Source: Desulfopila inferna
GTDB lineage: Bacteria > Desulfobacterota > Desulfobulbia > Desulfobulbales > Desulfocapsaceae
Assembly (NCBI RefSeq): GCF_016919005.1
Contig: NZ_JAFFQE010000003.1
Span: forward strand, 1 to 64,000
Direction: 5' to 3'
Length of the DNA: 64,000 bases
The position numbers and the translations under genes are program-made. A model generated the notes under the pieces. The model was not told the origin of the DNA. It was given only the letters and a program-made list of their open reading frames with translations, and made no database searches. Positions within the stretch are counted from its first letter, which is position 1. Each line of letters begins with the position of its first letter. Shown one piece after another: positions 7,611-16,861 of the stretch.

Positions 7611-10600
7611 TTAAGTGTTCCGGCGGCGGATTTCCTCTTTCAAGCCTGTAAGTTCCGCATGGAAGGCATTTTTAAGTTGATCCAGTTCGGCTTTCATTAT
7701 CGAAGAAACCTTCTGCATCAGCATGTCGTTGCCTATTTCATCGACCTTCCTGTACATTTCATCAAGACCTGTACTTATTTCCTCTCCAATCGTCTCGTCA
7801 TCTGCCACGGTCTCTATTGTATCTTCAAGTACATCTTCATCTTCTCTTACCGCAGGAGTTCTATCAATGAGCCGTGCCTGCCAATGTAAAACCTTGCTGG
7901 TCTCATTAAGGACTGCCTCCTGAATTTCACTGCTGTCGGCCTGACCCAACGCGCTCAGTTCAAGTTTGTCGAAGATAGACAGGAGTAGCCGGTTGGCTTC
8001 GGAGTCGGCTTCATATCGATATCTTCCGATATGAGCTGAGACGGTGGCAAGAAGTTGAATAAAGGTTTTTTCAACAGGTTTATTCAGATACAGATGGCGT
8101 AATTTTTCAATTTCTTCATTGAGACCGTTGAGTATGTCATCATCGATTTCGAGACCGAGAGAAATGATGCAATTTCTCAAGTCATCAAGCATATCCTGAG
8201 TCGGAACCGTTCCTTGTGGTCCGAGATATCCCGTATCATTTTCTTCCACTTCAGGCGGTGCCGATTGATCGAGGGCATTAAATGCATGAACACCAAGCTC
8301 CGCAGGTATCGCAGTTTTTCGAATGACCGGTTCATCGGCAAGAAGAGTGGTTCCGAAATATTGAGAATCGTCATAATCCAATTCCGCTTCGTCTCCCGAA
8401 ACGAGTGGATCTGCCAATTCTTCGGTTTCATCAACCAGCTCGAATATTACATCTTCCTCTTCTTCGTTGTTCAGTCCTTCTACTGCAAGGATATAATCTT
8501 CATTTCCTTCCGGATGACTGATAAATTCTTCCGTCTCTTCTGCGTATTGCGCTTCAGCGGATAGGCCAAGCAGCTCATCGGTGGTCGAATATCCGGACGG
8601 GGTATCCCCCGAGGTTCTGACGACACCGTCTTCCACGAGCACCGCGCCAATCTCTTCGGCAGTCATTTCCTCAATCTCTTCTTCAGGAAAATCATCAAAA
8701 GAAAGGAGGGTATCATCTTCATCATTGAGGAAGGCCAATATTTCGTCATCACTTTGCGCTTCCTTATTCTTAACTGCAGTCTCCTCAGAAATTTCTTCAA
8801 ATTCATCCTCAGAAACTTCTAAGTAGTCTTCTTGCAGTGGTGCAAAATCCTGCACATCGTCGCCGGGCTCTTCATCGGTGCGCTGTTCTGAGTCTTCCTC
8901 TTCCACCGGCTCAGAATCATCAAAGAAGGAATCGAACCTGTCGCTCACCTCCGCTTCAGCTGCTTCTTCATTTTCCTGTTCATCCTCGTCTACAGCAGCA
9001 GCAATACCTTCGTCACCCGCAAGGGCTGGAGCAAGCTCGCCATCATCTGCAAAAGGCAGCGACTCTTCGCCAGATTCATCGTCTTCTTCAGTCTCGACAT
9101 CTACACCCTGAATTGCCTGATCCTCTGTCTCCTCCTCGGTTGTAATGTCCGCAAAGTCCGCTTCGAGCTCACCCTCATGTTCCGGGGCAGCGAAATCCGT
9201 TCTTTCCTCTTCGGCACCGAACAGTTGATCAAAACGCTCTTCCACTGCTTCCTCTTCCTGACCTGCCGCAGAAAGATCCTGCTCCGGCTGTTCAGTGACA
9301 GCATCCGTGGAAAGATCAAAAGCAGACTCATCCGCAGCGGACTCTTCTTCCCACTGCTCTTCCTCGTCTTCTCTCAAGGCCGGAGCGATTTCACCATTTT
9401 CATAAGGCAGCGGTTCTTCCTCGGACTCATCATCTTCGGCGGTTTCAACTTCGATACCTTTGAGCGCCTCTTCCTCGCTTTCAGAGGAGATTTCCGGTTC
9501 GCTTTCACCAAAGAAATCGGTCAGCCTGTCTTCGATATCATCAGCAGCAGGGGAACGTTCGGTGACATCAGCGATCTCTTCTACATCCTGAACTTCTCCA
9601 GATGACTTGTCTGACTCGCCAAAAAAGTTATCCAGCCTGTTCTCGATATCGCCGGTATAGTCCTGTTCTTCTCTGCTTTCCTGATCTTCTTCATCGTCAT
9701 TATCAGCTGAGAGTGCAGGAGCATATTCGCCATTTTTGTAAGGAAGAGGATCCTCATCGTAATCGTCGTCGGCTTCATTCTCTACATCAACACCAGGCAA
9801 CTCTTTGCCCTGGAATTCAGGATCATCGGCCCCCGATTCGTCAAAAAATTCGTCTACCGTGTCAGTAAAAACAGCCGGTGAATCTTCCTCCACCTGATAT
9901 TCATCGTCTGCTGCAAGAGCAGGAGAAAGTTCGCCATCTTCCTCAGGCAGCGGTTCTTCATCAGTTTCATCGTCGGCGTCGGTTTCGACATCAACACCTC
10001 TCAACGCTGCTTCAGCATCGAGTCCTATAACTGCTTCTTCATGAGAGGGCAGGTCATCGAACATCCCATCGAGGCGGGATTCCATTTCCTGGGCAAGCTC
10101 ATTATCCAAGTCTTGTCCCTGCTCTCCGGAGTCATCGTCATCATCAAAATATTGATCGATATCATTCTCGATATCCGCATCTTTCTGCTCCGGTTCCGTT
10201 TCTTCTTCTTCCTCTCTGAAGCCGTGAATGCCTTCGGGAACATCGGCAAAAGCAGGCTGGATCTCATCCTCATAATTATAGATGGATTCATCTTCTTCAT
10301 CTGAAGATTGGGCAATGGCATCCGGAGAAATGGTATCGGCTATTGCTGTTTTGAAGGCGTTGAATTTTTCCACCTCGGACAACAGGATATTTTTTTCCTC
10401 CTGACCCGATAAATTTCCACGAACAACACTCTCCAGACCAGCAAAGAACGAGTGCAGAAGCTTAAAAGCGTCGGCGTGGGCATCACTTCTCTTAAGATTA
10501 ATATATGCTCCCAACGAGCCTATGCCCTGAAGAAATATCTGCTTTGCCTTGCTGGTCTTGAATTCCTGTTCGAGGATTTTCACCTCGCGACTTAAATTGT

Positions 10601-11249
10601 TCAGATCCTGTTCGGTTATTTCCCAGTCTATGCCATAAACAATGGCCTTGAGATTAAGGAGAGGATCTCTTTCGCCCGGTTTTCCGATTTCCCCTTCATC
10701 GGCAGGGATATTCGGCTCATCTTCGGCTATTACGGAGGGAGATGTCTTAATCATTTGTGCCGGGGCTTCCTTTTGCAGAGCTCCAGAAGGAGCTGAGGGA
10801 CTGATCTGTCTCTTCAGCTTTTCGAATTTCTCGATATCATCGCGCAGGAGGTTCTTTTTTTGCTGCTCAGTGATGTCTTCGTCTGAAACGATTTTTTCCA
10901 GATTCGAATAAAAGTTCATCAGGAGCTTGATTGCGCTTGGATGAGCGGAGGCTTTTTCCTTGTATATATAGCGGCTCAGTTTCTCGAGGGCCTGCACGTA
11001 GATGAGATTGATTTTGTTGCCGGCCCAGATATCCTGAAGATCAAGGAGTTCTTCATTGAACTGAAGGAGAATACTATCCGATATTTCCCAGTCAATCGAT
11101 AATATGATGGATTTTAAGCGAGACAGAGGAGAATCCTCGTTACCTGCATAATCGAAGAGATCTATATCACCTGTATCAAAATCATTATCATACTCGTCAA
11201 TGCCTACGGTCAGGTCGTCATCATATTGACCTTCTTTATATTGTTCCAC
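7611..11249 (-). CDS. Large acidic protein with three helical modules and an array of short acidic repeats
   Basis: 1212 residues; I do not recognise a named family. Three related, probably helical modules of about 105 residues lie at about 43-147, 198-302 and 1022-1128 (shared features: S/GIDWEI or SLGLEI start, a central L..LS.YI segment, FY/FF.LE). Between them is a very acidic, low-complexity stretch (about 305-1010) made of two alternating short repeats: a VDVE...EEPLP..NGE.APAL unit at about 418, 486, 598 and 715, and a RLDxFFGE-like unit at about 364, 391, 463, 536, 573, 670 and 769. A coiled-coil-like tail ends the protein. No signal peptide or membrane segment. It is the last gene of a unit with a roadblock protein and an MglA-like GTPase, 12 bp after the GTPase, so a scaffold or effector of that switch is a reasonable inference, not shown. 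Confidence 0.85.
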   Translation of the reverse strand: MEQYKEGQYDDDLTVGIDEYDNDFDTGDIDLFDYAGNEDSPLSRLKSIILSIDWEISDSILLQFNEELLDLQDIWAGNKINLIYVQALEKLSRYIYKEKASAHPSAIKLLMNFYSNLEKIVSDEDITEQQKKNLLRDDIEKFEKLKRQISPSAPSGALQKEAPAQMIKTSPSVIAEDEPNIPADEGEIGKPGERDPLLNLKAIVYGIDWEITEQDLNNLSREVKILEQEFKTSKAKQIFLQGIGSLGAYINLKRSDAHADAFKLLHSFFAGLESVVRGNLSGQEEKNILLSEVEKFNAFKTAIADTISPDAIAQSSDEEDESIYNYEDEIQPAFADVPEGIHGFREEEEETEPEQKDADIENDIDQYFDDDDDSGEQGQDLDNELAQEMESRLDGMFDDLPSHEEAVIGLDAEAALRGVDVETDADDETDEEPLPEEDGELSPALAADDEYQVEEDSPAVFTDTVDEFFDESGADDPEFQGKELPGVDVENEADDDYDEDPLPYKNGEYAPALSADNDDEEDQESREEQDYTGDIENRLDNFFGESDKSSGEVQDVEEIADVTERSPAADDIEDRLTDFFGESEPEISSESEEEALKGIEVETAEDDESEEEPLPYENGEIAPALREDEEEQWEEESAADESAFDLSTDAVTEQPEQDLSAAGQEEEAVEERFDQLFGAEEERTDFAAPEHEGELEADFADITTEEETEDQAIQGVDVETEEDDESGEESLPFADDGELAPALAGDEGIAAAVDEDEQENEEAAEAEVSDRFDSFFDDSEPVEEEDSEQRTDEEPGDDVQDFAPLQEDYLEVSEDEFEEISEETAVKNKEAQSDDEILAFLNDEDDTLLSFDDFPEEEIEEMTAEEIGAVLVEDGVVRTSGDTPSGYSTTDELLGLSAEAQYAEETEEFISHPEGNEDYILAVEGLNNEEEEDVIFELVDETEELADPLVSGDEAELDYDDSQYFGTTLLADEPVIRKTAIPAELGVHAFNALDQSAPPEVEENDTGYLGPQGTVPTQDMLDDLRNCIISLGLEIDDDILNGLNEEIEKLRHLYLNKPVEKTFIQLLATVSAHIGRYRYEADSEANRLLLSIFDKLELSALGQADSSEIQEAVLNETSKVLHWQARLIDRTPAVREDEDVLEDTIETVADDETIGEEISTGLDEMYRKVDEIGNDMLMQKVSSIMKAELDQLKNAFHAELTGLKEEIRRRNT

Positions 11250-11261
11250 CGTATTTTCTCT

Positions 11262-11867
11262 CTAGAGTAGTTTTTTCTGAATAGATACAACCGTGGAAGA
11301 AATGATTTTCTTCAGTGTCGCAGCTACATTATAACCTGTAATCGCACTGGCCTCGAAATACGGTACTTTGAGTCTGCTGTTTAGGTCTTTCTGCAGCACC
11401 GAGGTAGGTAGAATCGGAATTCCGTGTTCCTTCAAATCCACCTTATTGTATTGCAGAACCAGCGGTATATTGAATATGCTTTCTTTATATGACTGTAGGT
11501 TTTCATGTAATTGATTAAGGGATCTGATATTCTTTGCCCTTTGCTTTGCCATGGCGTCGGCAACGAAAACAATCCCATCTACTCCCCTGAGAACAAGTTT
11601 TCTTGTAGCGTTATATTTAACCTGACCGGGAACAGTGTACAGCTGGATTTTTATATCATATCCCTTGATCTGCCCCATATCGAAAGGAAGAAAATCAAAA
11701 AAGAGCGTCCTGTCTCCATGGGTTTTCAGACTCACCATTTCTGAGACAATCTGCTTTTTATAGGTACGATTTACGAATTCCAGATTGGTGGTTTTGCCAC
11801 AGCGTCCCGGGCCATAGTAAACAATCTTAATTTGAACAACCTTATCTTTCAGATTGATAAAACTCAA
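11262..11867 (-). CDS. MglA-like small Ras-type GTPase
   Basis: 201 residues. Switch GTPase of the bacterial MglA type, which controls polarity and motility in Myxococcus and is often encoded beside a roadblock protein. Visible: P-loop GPGRCGKTTNLE near residue 19, the switch region THGDRTLFFDFLP, the G3-like TVPGQVKYNATRKLVLRGVDGIVFVAD where MglA proteins have TVPGQ instead of the Ras DTAGQ, and the G4 motif YNKVDL. Length and motif order match MglA. Roadblock gene upstream and long acidic protein downstream. The specific process controlled here is unknown. Confidence 0.9.
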   Translation of the reverse strand: MSFINLKDKVVQIKIVYYGPGRCGKTTNLEFVNRTYKKQIVSEMVSLKTHGDRTLFFDFLPFDMGQIKGYDIKIQLYTVPGQVKYNATRKLVLRGVDGIVFVADAMAKQRAKNIRSLNQLHENLQSYKESIFNIPLVLQYNKVDLKEHGIPILPTSVLQKDLNSRLKVPYFEASAITGYNVAATLKKIISSTVVSIQKKLL

Positions 11868-11942
11868 TTCACGACCCCCACTTTATAAGAATCCAATATT
11901 CACCGGTATTTTTTATATTGATGCACTGAAAATAAATGATAT

Positions 11943-12341
11943 CTATCTGGTATCCCAAACTCTGCGGATTTTCTCAATAACATCGACAACATTCAATCTC
12001 AGGAAGCCAAGAGATATATCACGGCCGAACATGGAAATCAGAAGAAGCTCATCATCAATTTTGCTGAAGTGTATATTGGATTCCTGGCCTTTATGGAAAA
12101 GAAGTGAAAATTCCTGCTCACCTACAAGCTTGGCCATGGCATCAACCGTTGCAAAATTTCCCGCGGCCAGCGCTGCAAATGAATAGACATCATATTTGCT
12201 TTCGCCATTGTCCTTGGCAGTAATGATATTCCCCGCCATGTCTATAATTATTACACAGTCGACGCCCAGCTTTATGAGCTTGTCGGCCAATATTACGTCG
12301 ATCTGTTCAAGCTGCTCTTGACTGACAATACCGTAATTCAT
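11943..12341 (-). CDS. Roadblock/LC7 domain protein (MglB-like)
   Basis: 132 residues forming a single roadblock/LC7 fold: an N-terminal helix, the strand pair CVIIIDMAGNIITAKDNG, a long central helix AALAAGNFATVDAMAKLVGEQEFSLLFHKG, and the final strands and helix. Such dimers act as GTPase-activating or scaffolding partners of MglA-type GTPases. First gene of the three-gene unit, 75 bp upstream of the GTPase gene. A GAGG precedes the ATG. Confidence 0.85.
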   Translation of the reverse strand: MNYGIVSQEQLEQIDVILADKLIKLGVDCVIIIDMAGNIITAKDNGESKYDVYSFAALAAGNFATVDAMAKLVGEQEFSLLFHKGQESNIHFSKIDDELLLISMFGRDISLGFLRLNVVDVIEKIRRVWDTR

Positions 12342-12427
12342 GCCCTCTACCTCGTTTTAATTATTAGCCTCTTCTTTCGGCTCTCTGCTTAATGCAATAC
12401 GACATTTCTTAAACTGAGTGATTTCAT

Positions 12428-12509
12428 GTTCAGGCCACCTTGAAAAATGGCGTTTTCCCCAATCTCTTTGACCTTGGGCGAAAATTCTTATTTTTCAAGG
12501 TACCCTATA
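12428..12509. repeat. Hairpin repeat family D, copy 1
   Basis: gttcaggccaccttgaaaaatgg ... tttttcaaggtaccctata. Outer words and the ...caaggtaccct end recur at 23488-23535. The ends pair as a hairpin; this copy has a longer loop. Confidence 0.65.
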
Positions 12510-13122
12510 TTTTTCCGTGCCTGCAAAACCACACAACGACCCTTTTCCCGAACAAATAAAAAAACGGCATGTTTACGGAGCATCAAACAATGAAACCAGA
12601 ATTATCCGTCGATGAGAAAATCACTTTCTCCAAACCCGCACTTTCAATGAAACAGCTACAATCAGCAAATACTACAGTGAAAACAAAAACTTTGATACAG
12701 AAAATATTCTACTCAATTAACTGCCATGATTTCGGTCTCATAACCGGGAAAATGATTACGCACCCTGGTTACTGAAATTTTTGGTGTATGGCAAAACCTG
12801 CAGGTCATCACCGTACTTCCGCCAAAGCATGGTAGCCAAAGGTGTTTAGTACTGATTGAAATACATAATAGAAAAACACCTTCTTGCCAATGTCAAAATC
12901 GTAATTCCTATCAGGAAATCCTTTTAATACTTCAATAATCGTGCCACTTCAGCAAGTGAACCATCATAAACGCTCAGGACTTCTTTGGAAATTTCAAGTT
13001 GACATTTCCTCTCATGAGGTACACTAGTTATCAGGAATCATGTCCGGCAGGACCTGCTCGCCCAGCAGCCTGCCCGAAGAAGCAACACAAGGCGGAGGTC
13101 AATCTCCTCTGCCAGCTCGGTG

Positions 13123-13162
13123 CAATCGGAGCGATCGGAGCGATCGGAGCGATCGGAGCGAT
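13123..13162. repeat. 9-bp tandem repeat (atcggagcg), about four to five units
   Basis: Direct back-to-back copies of atcggagcg within an otherwise unremarkable intergenic region. The unit is a multiple of three, so copy changes would not shift a frame, but I see no real gene here. Confidence 0.85.
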
Positions 13163-13278
13163 GCTGGCTGCTCACGGACAAAACCTAACACGCCGATAAT
13201 ATTTCATAGCTGTTAAACATAAAATCAAGTTTTTTTCAATAGATCAGGCTTATTATTTACAGAAAAATATGAATCCGA

Positions 13279-13420
13279 AGGACTCGTAAAGGCGTGATCT
13301 GCGTCATTAAAAATCTGAAACGGCGTCTCGCCGCACCACATGTGCTTACAATCACCGTTTCAAAACTATGACTGGTATATCGAGCTTTTCAGGGAATCGG
13401 AATTTATCGCAGAGTCCATC
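13279..13420 (+). repeat. Palindromic repeat family H, decayed full copy
   Basis: ggactcgtaaaggcgtgatctgcgtc ... inner arms atctgaaacggcg / caccgtttcaa around cgcaccacatgtgc ... atcgagcttttcagg ... gagtccatc. Similar to the copy at 5955-6084 with more mismatches and a small insertion before the final arm. Confidence 0.75.
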
Positions 13421-13522
13421 CCGGCAAATTCGATGACTTTTTTACGAGATTATCGTTTTTGAGTAATCGTTGCAGCGAATCTGCTCTGCAAATATCCGCC
13501 ATGAAGCAACAGGAGTATCGAG

Positions 13523-14362
13523 TTGACTACGAAAAGAGTACCATTACCCGTTTTGAAAGATTCCGCCTGTCTGATAGACACCCATTGTCATCTGGATATG
13601 GATGCCTACGCCTCAGATCTGCAGACAGTTCTGGAAAATGCCCGCTCCCATGGCGTCAAATCGATAATAACCATCGGAATTGATCCGTCCAGTTCCCAGG
13701 CCGCCGTCAGGCTCTCCGCCGACTACGACATGATAAAAGCAACCGTGGGAATACATCCACATGATGTTGGTAATGTCGACAGCGTGGATCTTGACAACCT
13801 GGAGCAATTAATCGATAGCCGTAGAGAAGAAATCGTGGGCTACGGCGAGATCGGTCTGGATTATGTAAAGCGTTATTGCGAGCCGGAGCTGCAGAGGCAA
13901 TATTTCCAGGATCAGCTTCTGATTGCCAAAAATCACAATCTGCCGGTTATCATACATGATCGTGATGCACATCAAGATATTTTGACGATCCTTAAAAAAA
14001 ACGGACCCTATGACAACGGCGGTGTAATGCACTGTTTTTCAGGAGACTATGATTTTGCCGAAAGGATATTGGATCTTGGGTTTGCCATTTCCATTCCCGG
14101 GATCGTCACCTTCAAGAATGCTGCGTCACTGCAGGAAACTGCAAGACGTATCCCCCTGGATACACTGCTTCTTGAAACTGACGGGCCATTTCTCGCCCCG
14201 GTCCCCTATCGCGGCAAACGTAACGAACCTCTCTATCTCCTCTATACTGCAGCCCAAATCGCCCTTTTGAGAGGAATCACTATCGAAGATGTGGCCGAGG
14301 CTACAACTGCCAATGCCTCAAGGCTTTTTAATATGGCCAACCCCATGGAGAATAATCAATGA
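13523..14362 (+). CDS. tatD: TatD-family metal-dependent hydrolase
   Basis: 279 residues. TatD enzymes are metal-dependent DNA 3'-5' exonucleases or deoxyribonucleases acting in the cytoplasm. Metal ligands visible in order: HCHLD near the start, the glutamate in GYGEIGLDY, HDRDAH, HCFSG and the aspartate in LLETDGPFLAP. The start is a TTG at 13523 preceded by AGGAG at seven bases, which also leaves a short N-terminal extension before the conserved LIDTHCHLD. The last bases overlap yggS by four (ATGA), implying translational coupling. Confidence 0.92.
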   Translation: MTTKRVPLPVLKDSACLIDTHCHLDMDAYASDLQTVLENARSHGVKSIITIGIDPSSSQAAVRLSADYDMIKATVGIHPHDVGNVDSVDLDNLEQLIDSRREEIVGYGEIGLDYVKRYCEPELQRQYFQDQLLIAKNHNLPVIIHDRDAHQDILTILKKNGPYDNGGVMHCFSGDYDFAERILDLGFAISIPGIVTFKNAASLQETARRIPLDTLLLETDGPFLAPVPYRGKRNEPLYLLYTAAQIALLRGITIEDVAEATTANASRLFNMANPMENNQ

Positions 14363-15054
14363 TTGCCGAAAATCTTGAACACCTGAAGAAAAGCATCGCC
14401 CAAATCGCCAGGAACTGTGGCAGGGACGAGAACTCTGTGCGGCTTGTCGCCGTCTCCAAAAGATTTCCGCCGGAGGCTGTTATAGAAGCAAAAAATGCGG
14501 GTCAGCTTCTTTTCGGCGAAAACTATATTCAGGAAGCGCAGGAGAAGTTCGATCTTATCGGTAACGCAGTTCAGTTTCACTTCATCGGCCATCTGCAGAG
14601 CAATAAAGCGAAAATCGCCGCAGAACTGTTTGCAATGGTCGAAACCGTTGATCGCATCAAACTGGCTGCAGCCTTGAATAAGCATCTGCTTGCTCTTGAC
14701 AGGACGCTCGACGTTCTGGTCCAGGTAAATATCGGCAAGGACGACAATAAATCCGGCGTGCAACCGGAAGATGCGGAAAAACTCGTGCAGGAGATTGGTC
14801 GACTCCCCAAGCTCCGCGTCAGAGGTTTAATGACAATGCCGCCCTTTACCGAAAATCCCGAAGATGCCCGGCCATATTTTCGTAATTTGAAAAGGCTGGC
14901 AGACTCTATGGCTGAGAAAAGTTTATTTTACGACAACAAAAATATTGAATTATCCATGGGAATGACGCATGATTATCCTATTGCAATCGAAGAAGGAGCA
15001 ACGCTGGTCCGCATAGGAACAGCCATATTCGGAGAGCGTCCCACAAAAGTGTAG
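14359..15054 (+). CDS. yggS: YggS/PROSC-type pyridoxal-phosphate homeostasis protein
   Basis: 231 residues, normal length. Binds PLP in a single-domain alanine-racemase-like TIM barrel without known catalytic turnover, buffering free PLP. Family motifs: the PLP lysine in LVAVSKRFP, FGENYIQEAQEK, HFIGHLQSNKAK, and SMGMTHDYPIAIEEGATLVRIGTAIFG near the end. Overlaps tatD by four bases. Confidence 0.94.
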   Translation: MIAENLEHLKKSIAQIARNCGRDENSVRLVAVSKRFPPEAVIEAKNAGQLLFGENYIQEAQEKFDLIGNAVQFHFIGHLQSNKAKIAAELFAMVETVDRIKLAAALNKHLLALDRTLDVLVQVNIGKDDNKSGVQPEDAEKLVQEIGRLPKLRVRGLMTMPPFTENPEDARPYFRNLKRLADSMAEKSLFYDNKNIELSMGMTHDYPIAIEEGATLVRIGTAIFGERPTKV

Positions 15055-15173
15055 CAGGATACTGCCTAATCTCAGCGCCTCCGCCTGCAGAGGAAGACAT
15101 ATTTTCAGGTACGGTGCAGCAGGTATTGCACGCCGCCGGAGCCCCTCAATCTCATTTAAAACAAGGCATCACA

Positions 15174-16484
15174 ATGAAAATTACCATTATTGGTACCGGC
15201 TATGTCGGCTTGGTTACCGGGACCTGCTTTGCTGAATTTGGCCATCACGTAACCTGCGTGGACAACGACGAATCTAAAATCGATAAATTAACCCATGGCG
15301 TAATTCCGATTTATGAACCGGGCCTCAACACCATGGTGGCCAAAAACGTCGCAGAAGGGAGGTTGAAATTTTCCCAGCAGCTCGGCGAAAGTGTGGCGGA
15401 AACCGAAGCGGTATTCCTTGCCGTGGGAACACCAAGCAGCAGAAGAGGCGACGGTTATGCCGACCTCAGCTATATCTTCGAGGCAGCCAGAGAAATCGCC
15501 CCTCTTCTCCAGGGTTACACCGTGATCGTGGATAAGAGCACCGTTCCAGTGGGTACGGCGCGGCAGGTTGCCCGCATTATACATGAATTGAATCCCACCG
15601 CGGATTTCGATGTTGCTTCAAATCCGGAATTTTTACGTGAAGGTGCTGCCATCACGGATTTTATGAGACCGGATCGAGTAGTTATCGGCGTAGAGTCAGC
15701 TCGGGCGGAAGAAGTGTTGAGAGCCATTTACCACCCGCTTTACCTTCAGGAAACTCCTATTGTCCAAACAGATATCGAAACAGCCGAACTCACCAAATAT
15801 GCCGCCAATGCCTTTCTCGCCACCAAAATAAGCTTTATCAATGAAATTGCTCTGTTATGCGATTCCATCGGAGCAGACGTCGTTGCACTGGCCAAGGGCA
15901 TCGGCATGGATGGCAGGATCGGTAAAAAATTCCTGCATCCCGGACCTGGGTATGGCGGATCCTGTTTTCCAAAGGATACCCTGGCCCTGATGAGAGTAGC
16001 CCAGGAACATGGGCAGAATCTCAGAATTGTCGAGGCTACGGTTGAGGTCAATGCCGCCCAAAAAGCCAAAATGGTGAAAAAAATCCGTGATGGCCTGGGA
16101 GGGAGCGAGGCCGGTAAAACTATTGCCGTACTCGGTCTGACATTCAAGCCTGAAACTGATGATATGCGGGACGCTCCAGCGATTACCATACTGCCTGCGC
16201 TGCTGGAAAGAGGCGCGATAATCAGGGCTCACGATCCCGAAGGCATGGAAGAGGCGAAGAAATACCTGCCGGAAAACATGATATATGTCGAAAATGCCTA
16301 TGAGGCCTGCATCGATGCAGATGCGATAATCCTTATGACGGAGTGGAACCAGTACCGCGCATTGGACCTGGATAAAATAGGCAGCCTGATGAAAACAAAG
16401 GTCCTTATCGATTTGCGCAACGTCTACGAGCCGCAAAGACTCCGCAAAAAGGGCTTTGCCTATACCGGAGTGGGCAGGTCATAG
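15174..16484 (+). CDS. ugd: UDP-glucose 6-dehydrogenase
   Basis: 436 residues from ATG 15174 (AAGG eight bases upstream); an in-frame upstream extension to 15114 lacks similarity. Oxidises UDP-glucose to UDP-glucuronate with two NAD+, providing precursors for polysaccharide or lipid A modification. Seen: the Rossmann motif GTGYVGLVTGTCFAEFGH at the very start, the middle dimer domain, and the catalytic cysteine in GYGGSCFPKDTLAL. Ends in a strong terminator. Related UDP/GDP-sugar dehydrogenases are possible, but the motif set is that of UGD. Confidence 0.93.
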   Translation: MKITIIGTGYVGLVTGTCFAEFGHHVTCVDNDESKIDKLTHGVIPIYEPGLNTMVAKNVAEGRLKFSQQLGESVAETEAVFLAVGTPSSRRGDGYADLSYIFEAAREIAPLLQGYTVIVDKSTVPVGTARQVARIIHELNPTADFDVASNPEFLREGAAITDFMRPDRVVIGVESARAEEVLRAIYHPLYLQETPIVQTDIETAELTKYAANAFLATKISFINEIALLCDSIGADVVALAKGIGMDGRIGKKFLHPGPGYGGSCFPKDTLALMRVAQEHGQNLRIVEATVEVNAAQKAKMVKKIRDGLGGSEAGKTIAVLGLTFKPETDDMRDAPAITILPALLERGAIIRAHDPEGMEEAKKYLPENMIYVENAYEACIDADAIILMTEWNQYRALDLDKIGSLMKTKVLIDLRNVYEPQRLRKKGFAYTGVGRS

Positions 16485-16549
16485 ACAAATGGTAACTATT
16501 CAGGGTTGAGCACCCCAGGAGTCCCATTTCCTGATCGAATCAAATAAAA

Positions 16550-16581
16550 AAAACCTGCTTTTTTCACAAAGCAGGTTTTTT
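16550..16581. terminator. Bidirectional intrinsic terminator between ugd and the PxxKW gene
   Basis: aaacctgctttt ... aaagcaggtttttttt: a perfect short stem with A and T tracts on either side, between convergent genes. Confidence 0.88.
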
Positions 16582-16618
16582 TTATTCTATAGAAGAGCTG
16601 AAGAGCAAGAAGATATTA

Positions 16619-16861
16619 TTATCTTTTTGAAGCTCTCTTTGCAGCTTTCAATGGATTGACGCGGACGTTTGTAACTATGATCTCAGGTTTTGCATGGGTT
16701 GCAAAGTTACAAATTCCCAGTTTCCATTTTGCTTTAGGAAAAAGATAGGTCTGGCAATACTGATTACCGCTTTCTTCAACTACCCGCTCACAACCTTCAC
16801 ATTTGTCTATGATCGGCTGGAATTTTCCTTCGCTGTAATTGACTGAAGTCTGCTTCTGCAT
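16619..16861 (-). CDS. PxxKW-family cysteine-rich small protein
   Basis: 80 residues with four conserved cysteines in CEGCERVV, NQYCQTY and LGICNFA and the eponymous motif PKAKW at about residues 42-46. The family is known mainly from sulfate-reducing and related deltaproteobacteria; its role is not established. The cysteine pairs suggest zinc or an iron-sulfur cluster. A basic C-terminus (KAAKRASKR) is visible. AGGAGG precedes the ATG at good spacing. Confidence 0.85.
   Translation of the reverse strand: MQKQTSVNYSEGKFQPIIDKCEGCERVVEESGNQYCQTYLFPKAKWKLGICNFATHAKPEIIVTNVRVNPLKAAKRASKR

Larger units (their letters stand above)
12342..13522. other. Gene-poor region between the roadblock operon and tatD
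   Basis: About 1.2 kb in which I see no convincing gene. It contains a hairpin repeat (12428-12509), a 9-bp tandem repeat (about 13123-13162) and a palindromic repeat copy (13279-13420). Short open frames at 12569-12775 and 12999-13199 have no recognisable family, weak start signals and, in the second, a repeat-derived GAI run, so I do not call them. Confidence 0.6.

Noticed and set aside
12569-12775. 68-codon frame upstream of tatD
   Set aside because: No recognisable domain, weak start, flanked by repeats; not enough to call a gene.
12999-13199. 66-codon frame containing a GAIGAIGAI run
   Set aside because: The run is just the 9-bp DNA repeat translated; no homologous features, no ribosome site.
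13279-13420. Repeated hairpins considered as a CRISPR array
   Set aside because: Copies are far apart, lack regular spacers and are palindromic over 130 bp or more; no cas genes seen.
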